Positions 7,626-13,396 of a DNA stretch of 13,396 nt are shown one piece after another. The stretch lies in assembly GCA_027055635.1 (NCBI GenBank), contig JALUMZ010000071.1:1-13396 (forward strand). The letters are read 5' to 3'. This stretch comes from Campylobacteraceae bacterium (GTDB lineage Bacteria > Campylobacterota > Campylobacteria > Campylobacterales > Sulfurospirillaceae). The position numbers and the translations under genes were made by a program. Numbering within the stretch: the first letter of the stretch is position 1; each line of letters begins with the position of its first letter. The notes beneath the pieces were generated by a model. The model worked only from the letters and a program-made list of their open reading frames with translations, had not been told where the DNA came from and did not search any database.

Positions 7626-8345
7626 TTGTTTGAAAATAACGGAATACCGCTGTATGTGCAACTAAAACATAAACTACTAAAAGATATAGAGACTAATTAC
7701 AAACCAAATGACCTATTGCCGCCCGAGAGTAAACTAATCAAAATCTATAAAGTAAGCAGAATCACAGTAAGAAAAGCGATGGATGAGTTGGACAGAGAGG
7801 GAGTCATCATAAAAAAACAGGGGAAAGGTACTTTTGTAAAAGATAAAAAAATTCTATATGATGCAAGTTCTATAGGCTCCTTTGCCCAAAGATTTTCTAA
7901 ACAAAACCACTCTCTACAAACAAAAACCATAGAGTATGAATATATCAACACTGAACATTATGTAAAAAATCTTTTAAGATGCGATACTCTTCTTTGCATA
8001 AGAAGATTTAGAGTTTTAGACGGTGTTCCTTTTGCTCTTATGATAAATTATCTTGATGCCAAAAATGCTCCTAACATACAAGAAAATTTTAAAATCCAAT
8101 CTCTATATACTTTTCTAAAAGAGGAGTACGATATAGAGTTTTACAAAGCAGTTGAGACTGTAGAAGCAAGAGCTGCCACAAAACAGGAGGCAAAGAAGCT
8201 AGAAATCAAGGAAGATTCTCCTCTTCTATCTCTACATAGACTCTCTTACGATGAGAAAATGCAACCTATTGAGTTTTCAGATATCGTCATAAAAGCCGAT
8301 ATGTACAAACATAAAATTATGCTCTCAAGAGAGAAACAATCATAA
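7626..8345 (+). CDS. GntR-family transcriptional regulator, HutC/UTRA subfamily
   Basis: A 239-aa one-component regulator. Residues 1-75 form the GntR winged helix: GIPLYVQLKHKLLKDIE, LPPESKLIKIYKVSRITVRKAMDELDREG as the helix-turn-helix, then KKQGKGTFV as the wing. Residues about 90-235 fit a UTRA ligand-binding domain (LRCDTLLCIRRFRVLDGVPFA; SPLLSLHRLSYDEKMQPIEFSD). This family typically represses a neighbouring catabolic gene until a small carboxylate, sugar or amino-acid-like effector binds. The TTG start is supported by GAGAGGG seven nt upstream; no better ATG exists before the conserved N-terminus. It diverges from the AOR gene, its likely target, with palindromes between them. Its 3' end overlaps the mgtE 3' end by 6 bp (TCATAA carries both stops). 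The ligand cannot be told from sequence. Confidence 0.93.
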   Translation: MFENNGIPLYVQLKHKLLKDIETNYKPNDLLPPESKLIKIYKVSRITVRKAMDELDREGVIIKKQGKGTFVKDKKILYDASSIGSFAQRFSKQNHSLQTKTIEYEYINTEHYVKNLLRCDTLLCIRRFRVLDGVPFALMINYLDAKNAPNIQENFKIQSLYTFLKEEYDIEFYKAVETVEARAATKQEAKKLEIKEDSPLLSLHRLSYDEKMQPIEFSDIVIKADMYKHKIMLSREKQS

Positions 8346-9707
8346 CAATACCAAGGTAGCAAGCCCTAAGAAACTAAAAAACCCAACGACATCTGTAACT
8401 GTTGTGAGCAAAACCGTACTTCCAACAGCCGGGTCAATACCTAGTTTTTTTAACAAAAGAGGTATCGTTGCGCCTGTCAATCCTGCACTAAATAGATTTA
8501 TCAGCATAGAAGTTGATATAACCAAACTCAATCTTATATCTTTAAACCAAAAAAATGCTATCAACCCCATCAATACACCAAATATAATACCATTGCTAAA
8601 TGCAAGTATAAGCTCCTTCTTTATAGCATCTTTTGCATTTTTAAAATCAACTTCTCCCAATGCCAACTGGCGAACCATAATAGTCAAGGTTTGTGTTCCG
8701 GCATTGCCACCCATTGATGCTACTATCGGCATCAAAACTGCAAGTGCCACAAACGACTCTATAGTATGATCAAAAAGTCCAATAACCAAAGATGCAAAAA
8801 GTGCTGTTATTAGATTGACAAAGAGCCAAGATGCACGAGACTTTCCTGCCTCTGTTATACTCTCATCATGCTCTGCCTCCTCATCAACACCTGCTAGACC
8901 ATATATCTGTTCAGTTGCACTCTCTTGTATAAAATCATGTATATCATCTGCTGTAATTCTACCTATAAGTTTATTATTATAATCCACAACAGGTAAAGCA
9001 GAGAGATCAAAGTCTTCAAAAATATGTACGGCTTCTTCAATACTTTCATCATCTTTTATATACTTTGGTTGAAACTCATCTTCTCTATTTTTTAACTCTT
9101 CCTCAAAAGTTTTACTAAAATCAAAAAGTATCAAATCTTCCAAACCGATAGAAAACATCAATCTTCCAAGAGAATCTACTATAAAAAGGTGGTGTATGTT
9201 TTCTAATTCACCTTTTTGTTTATCTCTCCTGAGTCTTGAGAGAGCGTCTTGAATCTTTTCATCATAAAAAGCCTTAAATACCTCTGTTTGCATATGAGCA
9301 CCAGCTTGTTCTTCAGCATATTTTCTGAGCCTCTTTATCTCCTCTTGATCTTGCTCATCCAAAGTTCCCAATATCTCTTTTGCTTTATCTTGATCTATCT
9401 CTTCAATATCTTGCATAAGATCAGTTGCATCATCACTCTCTAACTCTTCGATAGCCTCTTTGAACTGCTCTTTTGGAACTTGTTGCACTATATCTTTTAT
9501 ATAATAATCCGGGAGCTCCAACACAACTTCACCAAAGATATCATTTGGAAGTTTTTTGAGAAGTTCTAAAAATTTATCTTCATCCTCTTTTCTGATCAGC
9601 TTTAAATTTTTTGCTAAATGTGTTGCGGATGTCTCGATATCTAGCTTATCATCTATATAATCATTGAGAAAATCTATACTACTTTGAATCTCTTTTTCAA
9701 GTGACAT
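8340..9707 (-). CDS. mgtE: Magnesium transporter/channel MgtE
   Basis: A homodimeric inner-membrane Mg2+ channel gated by cytosolic Mg2+. The 455 aa have the full MgtE plan: an acidic helical N domain at about 25-130, paired CBS domains at about 138-200 and 205-262 (LSALPVVDYNNKLIGRITADDI), a plug-helix region to about 290, and five membrane helices from about 292 to the end. The conserved pore segment MPIVASMGGNAGTQT is at 326-340, and Asp439 in TVTDVVGFF matches the pore aspartate of the family. GGAG (9713-9716), lying in the end of the upstream csd3-like gene, precedes the ATG; the two genes are 2 bp apart, so translation is probably coupled. No Mg2+ leader RNA is expected at this internal position and none was seen. 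The tail overlaps the gntR tail. Confidence 0.97.
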   Translation of the reverse strand: MSLEKEIQSSIDFLNDYIDDKLDIETSATHLAKNLKLIRKEDEDKFLELLKKLPNDIFGEVVLELPDYYIKDIVQQVPKEQFKEAIEELESDDATDLMQDIEEIDQDKAKEILGTLDEQDQEEIKRLRKYAEEQAGAHMQTEVFKAFYDEKIQDALSRLRRDKQKGELENIHHLFIVDSLGRLMFSIGLEDLILFDFSKTFEEELKNREDEFQPKYIKDDESIEEAVHIFEDFDLSALPVVDYNNKLIGRITADDIHDFIQESATEQIYGLAGVDEEAEHDESITEAGKSRASWLFVNLITALFASLVIGLFDHTIESFVALAVLMPIVASMGGNAGTQTLTIMVRQLALGEVDFKNAKDAIKKELILAFSNGIIFGVLMGLIAFFWFKDIRLSLVISTSMLINLFSAGLTGATIPLLLKKLGIDPAVGSTVLLTTVTDVVGFFSFLGLATLVLL

Positions 9708-9709
9708 AT

Positions 9710-10894
9710 CTACTCCAATAAACTTTTATTGTTCTTAAGATTATAGACATATTTAAAACTTTTTTCGATTTTTGGTTCTATGTTGCTGTTGATCGCTAAA
9801 TCTATCTCTTCTTTATATTTTCTACTTGTCTTTAAAAATGCTTTTCTTAATTTTCCTCTCAATATACTCTTTGTTACATGTACAGAGTTTGCAGGATTTA
9901 TAGCCCTTGAGCCACGATACAAACCAAAATGAAGATGAGGACCCGTGCTAAGACCTGTTGTGCCGACATATCCTATAACTTGACCTTTTTTTACATATTT
10001 ACCCCGTTTTATGCCTCTTCTGAATTTTTTAAGATGGGCATAAAGTGTTTTATAGACACCTTCGTGTTTTATGATGATTGTATTGCCATATCCACCTTTT
10101 CTACCTCTAAATATAATTCTACCTGCCCTTGCAGCCTTTACCGGAGTTCCTCTTGGAGCTGCATAATCTATGCCCAAATGGGCTCTATATCTATGAAGTA
10201 TGGGATGCCATCTTTTATATGTAAATCTATCTGAGATACGAGTATATCTAACAGGAAGTGCAAGAAAAAATCCCTCTACCTCTTTTCCTTTTTCATTGTA
10301 GTATCTGCCCTTATTAAACAAAAATACATAATGTTTTTTTCCGTGAACTTCCACCATAGAAGCTTCTATCTGTGGTGAACCAAATTGATGTCCCAATCTG
10401 GTTTTTTGCTTATAAAATATGACTAATCTGTCACCTTTTCTAATTCTTCTAAAATTTACACTCTTTTTATATGATTGGATAAACTGATAAGCCAAAAGGT
10501 AATTTTTTGTAGCATCTATTATATCTTGGTATGGAGATTTGACGATAGGGATACTTAATTTTTCCTCCTTCTCTTCATATACTATGGGTGTTGTAGTAAG
10601 AGTGTAATTGCCATCTACTTTCTTTATATGCAGTTGTAATTCTTCACCTATAGGAATTAAAACTTGCTCTATACTTCCATTGTCATCTCTTAGTATCTGA
10701 AATTTTACACCAGATGTTATCTCGGTAGCCAACTCTTTATCACCGCCATCTAAGTTATAATATATGCTTTGAGGGAGTGAATTATTTACTAAAAAATTCA
10801 AAAAAGTTTCACCGCTTTTCCATTTCAGCTCTTCCATATAAGCACCGTTCACATAAGAAAGCAGCAAAATAAATACAAAAAATACCTTATTCAT
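9710..10894 (-). CDS. csd3: M23 family zinc metallopeptidase, Csd3/HdpA/Pgp3-like
   Basis: An exported peptidoglycan peptidase. In Helicobacter and Campylobacter, Csd3/HdpA/Pgp3 cuts cross-links and trims pentapeptides, helping set helical cell shape. The 394-aa length fits that group (about 400). Seen: signal peptide at 1-17 (MNKVFFVFILLLSYVNG); an N-terminal domain at about 20-120 (WKSGETFLNFL, LIPIGEELQLHI); a middle domain at about 120-225; then the LytM/M23 domain with HLGIDYAAPRGTPVKA (zinc ligands His239 and Asp243), YAHLKK (His287), and GPHLHFG (His320 and zinc ligand His322). All catalytic positions are intact. AGAGG six nt upstream supports the ATG. It leads a two-gene unit with mgtE. 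The Csd3 label rests on domain order and remembered resemblance, not a search; a generic M23 endopeptidase is the fallback. Confidence 0.9.
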   Translation of the reverse strand: MNKVFFVFILLLSYVNGAYMEELKWKSGETFLNFLVNNSLPQSIYYNLDGGDKELATEITSGVKFQILRDDNGSIEQVLIPIGEELQLHIKKVDGNYTLTTTPIVYEEKEEKLSIPIVKSPYQDIIDATKNYLLAYQFIQSYKKSVNFRRIRKGDRLVIFYKQKTRLGHQFGSPQIEASMVEVHGKKHYVFLFNKGRYYNEKGKEVEGFFLALPVRYTRISDRFTYKRWHPILHRYRAHLGIDYAAPRGTPVKAARAGRIIFRGRKGGYGNTIIIKHEGVYKTLYAHLKKFRRGIKRGKYVKKGQVIGYVGTTGLSTGPHLHFGLYRGSRAINPANSVHVTKSILRGKLRKAFLKTSRKYKEEIDLAINSNIEPKIEKSFKYVYNLKNNKSLLE

Positions 10895-10929
10895 AAAATT
10901 CCTCTTTTAATTCCTTTTTAAAAATGATG

Positions 10930-10935
10930 ATTATA
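10930..10935 (-). promoter_or_regulatory. Putative -10 box of csd3-mgtE
   Basis: TATAAT on the minus strand, 35 nt before the ATG. It coincides with the TTATAA that bounds the multi-hairpin element, so any -35 or activator site would lie inside that element. Confidence 0.4.
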
Positions 10936-11060
10936 ACTGACCATACGCACTTTTTTCTCGAAAAGTCTTACTTTTCGTAAGCTTTAGGGGGTTGTAGGGA
11001 CTTTAGTCCCTGCCACTATAACGAGCTTTGCTCATTATAGTGCGTAAGATCGCATTATAA
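10931..11060. repeat. Multi-hairpin intergenic element with imperfect terminal inverted repeats (MITE/REP-like)
   Basis: About 130 bp of consecutive dyads between two divergent operons: CGAAAAGT-CTT-ACTTTTCG (10959-10977); AGGGACT-TT-AGTCCCT (10996-11011), which in RNA extends by a U-G and a G-C pair; CACTATAA-C-GAGC-TTT-GCTC-A-TTATAGTG (11014-11042, one mismatch); and TTATAGTGCG-TAAGAT-CGCATTATAA (11035-11060, one mismatch), which competes for the same arm as the third hairpin. The ends are related: TACGCAC (10944-10950) and GTGCGTA (11040-11046) are exact inverted copies, with TTATAA at both outer ends (10931-10936 and 11055-11060). The base composition, with runs of G, differs from the AT-rich spacers elsewhere in the window. 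No ORF of note lies inside. Whether other copies exist in the genome cannot be seen here. Confidence 0.6.
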
Positions 11061-11097
11061 CTAATCTCTTCTTATAAATTAGTAAGTATGGTTATAG

Positions 11098-11103
11098 TAT
11101 AAT
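11098..11103 (+). promoter_or_regulatory. Putative -10 box of the PgbA-like/glcD/yihY operon
   Basis: A perfect TATAAT within GTATAATC, 35 nt before the chosen TTG start. A TTG at 11109 would sit almost on the transcript start, which argues against it as the start codon. Confidence 0.5.
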
Positions 11104-11138
11104 CTAAATTGATTTTAACCAAAGCAAAAGGAGTTCCA

Positions 11139-11852
11139 TTGAGAAAAGCAATATTTATCTTTTCTATCTTGATCTGTACATTAGGTGCTAGTGGGCTGTT
11201 TAAAGATTATAAAACAGATATTTTAAAGATAAATGGTAATCAAGCCACAATAAAAAATTCAAAAGATATAGTCATAGGTTCAAGCGGAATTGTTATACAT
11301 AAATTTGACAATAAAACATCTAGCATCATAGCAAGAGTTGATGTAGTTAATAAATCAGGAGATAAGGCAACCCTTAGATTTCATACTTACCGTTCACTCA
11401 AACAAAGTGCCCTCCCAATTCCCGGCATTGCTCCAAAGGTTGGTGATGAAGTTATTTTAAACTACCTATATGATAGATCTCTGATAGTAGCTCCGAACTA
11501 TAAAATCTATAACGAGATAACAAAACACTTTAAAAATATCACATGGGTACACCCAGATATAACCGGTACATATCTAGCAGAACATACCAGACCAAATCCA
11601 GATAGAAAAGTATTTCAAGCTATGTGCAAACAAAATGTGGCCTCTTTGATCTTTTTTGCCCTAAATAACGAAGCAGAATTTGTTGACTGTAACAATTTCA
11701 AGATAGTCAAAAAATTAAAAGGTGGCAGAGTAAGAAGAGCTCAACTACCATTTTACACGAGAATCAGAGGTATAGACACTTCATGGTTTGATTTTGGCTC
11801 ACACAAGATGGATTCATACTCAAATTATTACAAAAGATTGATACACAAATGA
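11139..11852 (+). CDS. Exported protein with plasminogen-binding (PgbA) N-terminal domain
   Basis: A 237-aa protein with a signal peptide at about 1-18 (RKAIFIFSILICTLGASG). The rest resembles the PGBA_N domain named after Helicobacter PgbA/PgbB: an N-terminal beta-rich part (ILKINGNQATIKN, RVDVVNKSGDKATLRF, PGIAPKVGDEVILNYLYDRSLIVAPN) and a C-terminal part with WVHPDITGTYLAEH, FQAMCKQNVASLIFFAL and FVDCNNFKIVKKL; Cys163 and Cys184 could form a disulfide. It lacks the long lysine-rich tail of H. pylori PgbA, so a plasminogen-binding role is not supported; a conserved periplasmic function is more likely and is unknown. The TTG at 11139 is chosen because AAAAGGAG (11126-11133) lies 5 nt before it; the in-frame TTG at 11109 has no ribosome site. 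Its TGA overlaps the glcD ATG by 4 bp. Confidence 0.82.
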   Translation: MRKAIFIFSILICTLGASGLFKDYKTDILKINGNQATIKNSKDIVIGSSGIVIHKFDNKTSSIIARVDVVNKSGDKATLRFHTYRSLKQSALPIPGIAPKVGDEVILNYLYDRSLIVAPNYKIYNEITKHFKNITWVHPDITGTYLAEHTRPNPDRKVFQAMCKQNVASLIFFALNNEAEFVDCNNFKIVKKLKGGRVRRAQLPFYTRIRGIDTSWFDFGSHKMDSYSNYYKRLIHK

Positions 11853-13228
11853 AAACTTCACATGTAGAGTTCTTCAAAAGCATAGTAGGCGATGAAAATG
11901 TATATGATGACAAAGCTCACCTCATAGCATACTCTTATGACGCCACTAGAAATCACTACGAACCAGATGCCGTGGTCTTTCCAAGAGACGAAGAAGATGT
12001 AAGCAAAATTTTAGAGTATTGCAATCAAAACCACATAATAATCACCCCAAGAGGAGCCGGAAGCGGATTTACCGGCGGCGCACTTCCTGCAAACGGCGGA
12101 ATTATATTGGCGCTTGAAAAGTATATGAACAAAATCCTAGAGATTGATATGGAAAATCTAGTAGCAGTTGTACAGCCCGGGGTTATAAATATGAATTTAC
12201 AAAAGGCAGTAGAAGCCAAAGGTCTCTTCTATCCTCCTGATCCTGCCAGTCAAGACTACTCTACGCTTGGTGGAAATGTCAGTGAAAATGCCGGGGGTAT
12301 GAGAGCTGCAAAGTATGGTATAACCAAAGATTTTGTTATGGCTCTAAGAGCAGTTTTGCCAAATGGCGAAGTGATAAGAGCAGGAAAAAGAACCATAAAA
12401 GATGTAGCAGGTTACAATATAGCCGGCATACTCATAGCAAGCGAAGGAACACTTGGAGTTATCACAGAGATTACGCTTAAGCTTCTAGCAAAACCAAAGC
12501 TCTCCAAAAGCGCTATGGGTGTATTTCCAAGCGTACAAAAGGCGATGGAAGCTGTCTTTAAGACGATGGCAGCCGGTGTCACACCAGTCGCTATGGAGTT
12601 TTTAGACAATCTCAGCATAAGAGCAGTTGAAAAAAAATTTCATAAAGGTTTACCGACAGATGCAGGAGCTATCCTCATCACAACAGTTGATGGAAATCTT
12701 AGCTTAGAGATAGAAAATCAACTTCAAATCATCCAAGAGAGTTTTAAAGCAAATGGTTGTATAGATTTTAAAATAGCAAAAGATGCTAAAGATGGAGAAG
12801 ATTTATGGTTTGCAAGGAGAAATGCAAGTCAAAGTATCACTATGTATGGAAGCAAAAAACTAAATGAAGATATAACTGTACCACGAAGCAAACTTCCGGC
12901 TATGCTTGATGAAATCGATAAGATATCCAAAAAATTTGCTCTAAAAATCCCCTGCTTTGGTCATACCGGAGATGGAAATGTACATGTCAATGTGATGGTT
13001 GACGGAAACGATGAAAAAGAGCTCCAAAAGGGGCATGATGCCATAGTGGAGGTCTTTAAGGCAACTATTAAACTAGGCGGAACTCTTAGTGGTGAACATG
13101 GCATAGGGCTAAGCAAAGCACCTTTTATGGGTTTGGCATTTAGTGAAGCGGAGATGAATCTTTTTCGCTCAATCAAAAAGGCATTTGACCCAAACAATAT
13201 CTTAAATCCGGGCAAAATGGGTTTATAG
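11849..13228 (+). CDS. glcD: FAD-linked oxidase, GlcD family (glycolate/D-lactate dehydrogenase subunit)
   Basis: A 459-aa flavoprotein of the VAO/PCMH family that oxidises 2-hydroxy acids such as glycolate or D-lactate to the keto acid. The FAD-binding domain is at about 35-215: PRGAGSGFTGG at 67-77, VAVVQPGV near 105, YPPDPASQDYSTLGGNVSENAGG at about 128-150, KYGITKDFV, and GTLGVITEITLKL near 200. The FAD-oxidase C-terminal domain carries HTGDGNVHVN at 372-381 and GEHGIGLSK with Glu416 and His417. No GlcE or iron-sulphur GlcF partner is adjacent, so it may act alone as a D-lactate dehydrogenase or with a partner encoded elsewhere; sequence alone does not fix the substrate. The ATGA overlap with the PgbA-like gene and the TAGTG overlap with the next gene indicate a tight operon. 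Confidence 0.95.
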   Translation: MKTSHVEFFKSIVGDENVYDDKAHLIAYSYDATRNHYEPDAVVFPRDEEDVSKILEYCNQNHIIITPRGAGSGFTGGALPANGGIILALEKYMNKILEIDMENLVAVVQPGVINMNLQKAVEAKGLFYPPDPASQDYSTLGGNVSENAGGMRAAKYGITKDFVMALRAVLPNGEVIRAGKRTIKDVAGYNIAGILIASEGTLGVITEITLKLLAKPKLSKSAMGVFPSVQKAMEAVFKTMAAGVTPVAMEFLDNLSIRAVEKKFHKGLPTDAGAILITTVDGNLSLEIENQLQIIQESFKANGCIDFKIAKDAKDGEDLWFARRNASQSITMYGSKKLNEDITVPRSKLPAMLDEIDKISKKFALKIPCFGHTGDGNVHVNVMVDGNDEKELQKGHDAIVEVFKATIKLGGTLSGEHGIGLSKAPFMGLAFSEAEMNLFRSIKKAFDPNNILNPGKMGL

Positions 13229-13396
13229 TGGACTTCAAAAAACTTTTGCTAGTTTTTAGAAGGATGAAAGACAAAGAGATAGCGCACTATGCATCATCTC
13301 TTAGTTTCCACACCATACTATCTCTGATCCCTATACTTCTCATTAGCTTTAGTATCTTTACTAAAATGCCTAGCTTCAAGGAGTATTATGCAAAGA
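13228..13396 (+). CDS. YihY/BrkB family inner-membrane protein, 5' part only
   Basis: The first 56 codons are present before the window ends. The reading VDFKKLLLVFRRMKDKEIA, then HYASSLSFHTILSLIPILLI, then SFSIFTKMPSFKEYYAK is the characteristic start of YihY/BrkB (formerly annotated ribonuclease BN) proteins: a short basic lead, the conserved ASSLSFHTILSLIPIL first membrane helix, and a following loop. The family's function is not established; the RNase BN label is known to be wrong for it. The GTG start overlaps the glcD stop as TAGTG. An ATG at 13264 also follows a purine-rich stretch but has almost no spacer and would shorten the cytoplasmic lead. Confidence 0.85.
   Translation, partial: MDFKKLLLVFRRMKDKEIAHYASSLSFHTILSLIPILLISFSIFTKMPSFKEYYAK

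Noticed and set aside
8322..8333. CTCTC-AA-GAGAG as a terminator for gntR or mgtE
   Set aside because: A five-base-pair stem with a two-base loop and no adjoining T run on either strand is too weak to call.
9705..9720. Mg2+-sensing leader (M-box) for mgtE
   Set aside because: mgtE starts 2 bp after the upstream gene ends, leaving no leader, and the upstream gene's own leader is only about 30 nt.
11109..11138. TTG at 11109 as the start of the PgbA-like protein
   Set aside because: It has no ribosome site, would fall at the predicted transcript start, and would add ten polar residues ahead of a normal signal peptide.
10895..11138. CRISPR array or tRNA gene in the hairpin-rich spacer
   Set aside because: No direct repeats with regular spacers, and no cloverleaf or T-arm consensus; the dyads are different from one another.

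Overview
The window is low-GC bacterial chromosome, densely packed with genes. Its gene set and protein style (Csd3-type cell-shape peptidase, PgbA N-terminal-domain protein, glcD followed by a yihY/BrkB-type gene, c-type-haem sensor next to a GGDEF protein) point to Campylobacterota, most likely a free-living Sulfurimonas/Sulfurovum-like lineage. The genus is an inference; no rRNA or tRNA gene is present to settle it.

Layout. Bases 1-1989 (minus) hold a two-gene signalling unit: a cytoplasmic diguanylate cyclase (1210-1989, TTG start), then a membrane sensor with a periplasmic CxxCH haem motif (GTG start at 1176) that runs off the left edge. A short divergent promoter region (1990-2119) separates it from valS (valyl-tRNA synthetase, plus) and uppP (undecaprenyl-diphosphatase), joined by a TAATG stop/start overlap. 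A hairpin terminator lies over the last codons of uppP. Converging on it is a 624-aa tungsten aldehyde:ferredoxin oxidoreductase of GAPOR-like type (5516-7390, minus). This gene diverges from a GntR/HutC regulator (7626-8345, plus) across a 235-bp AT-rich region with three palindromes, which looks like a self-contained regulator/enzyme switch. The regulator overlaps mgtE (Mg2+ channel, minus) tail to tail by 6 bp. mgtE is downstream of, and apparently coupled to, an M23 peptidase resembling Csd3 (9710-10894, minus).

Bases 10895-11138 separate the csd3-mgtE unit from a rightward operon: PgbA-N-domain exported protein, then glcD (ATGA overlap), then the start of a YihY/BrkB membrane protein (TAGTG overlap, cut by the right edge). 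This gap holds a roughly 130-bp element made of successive hairpins with imperfect terminal inverted repeats, resembling a small non-autonomous or REP-like repeat.

Most of the window is ordinary housekeeping: translation, envelope lipid recycling, wall shaping, Mg2+ uptake and 2-hydroxy-acid oxidation. The parts worth a second look are the AOR/GntR locus, the haem sensor with a cytoplasmic cysteine cluster beside a diguanylate cyclase, and the multi-hairpin element. No CRISPR array, transposase, prophage gene or RNA gene was seen. No stretch over 300 bases lacks a gene.
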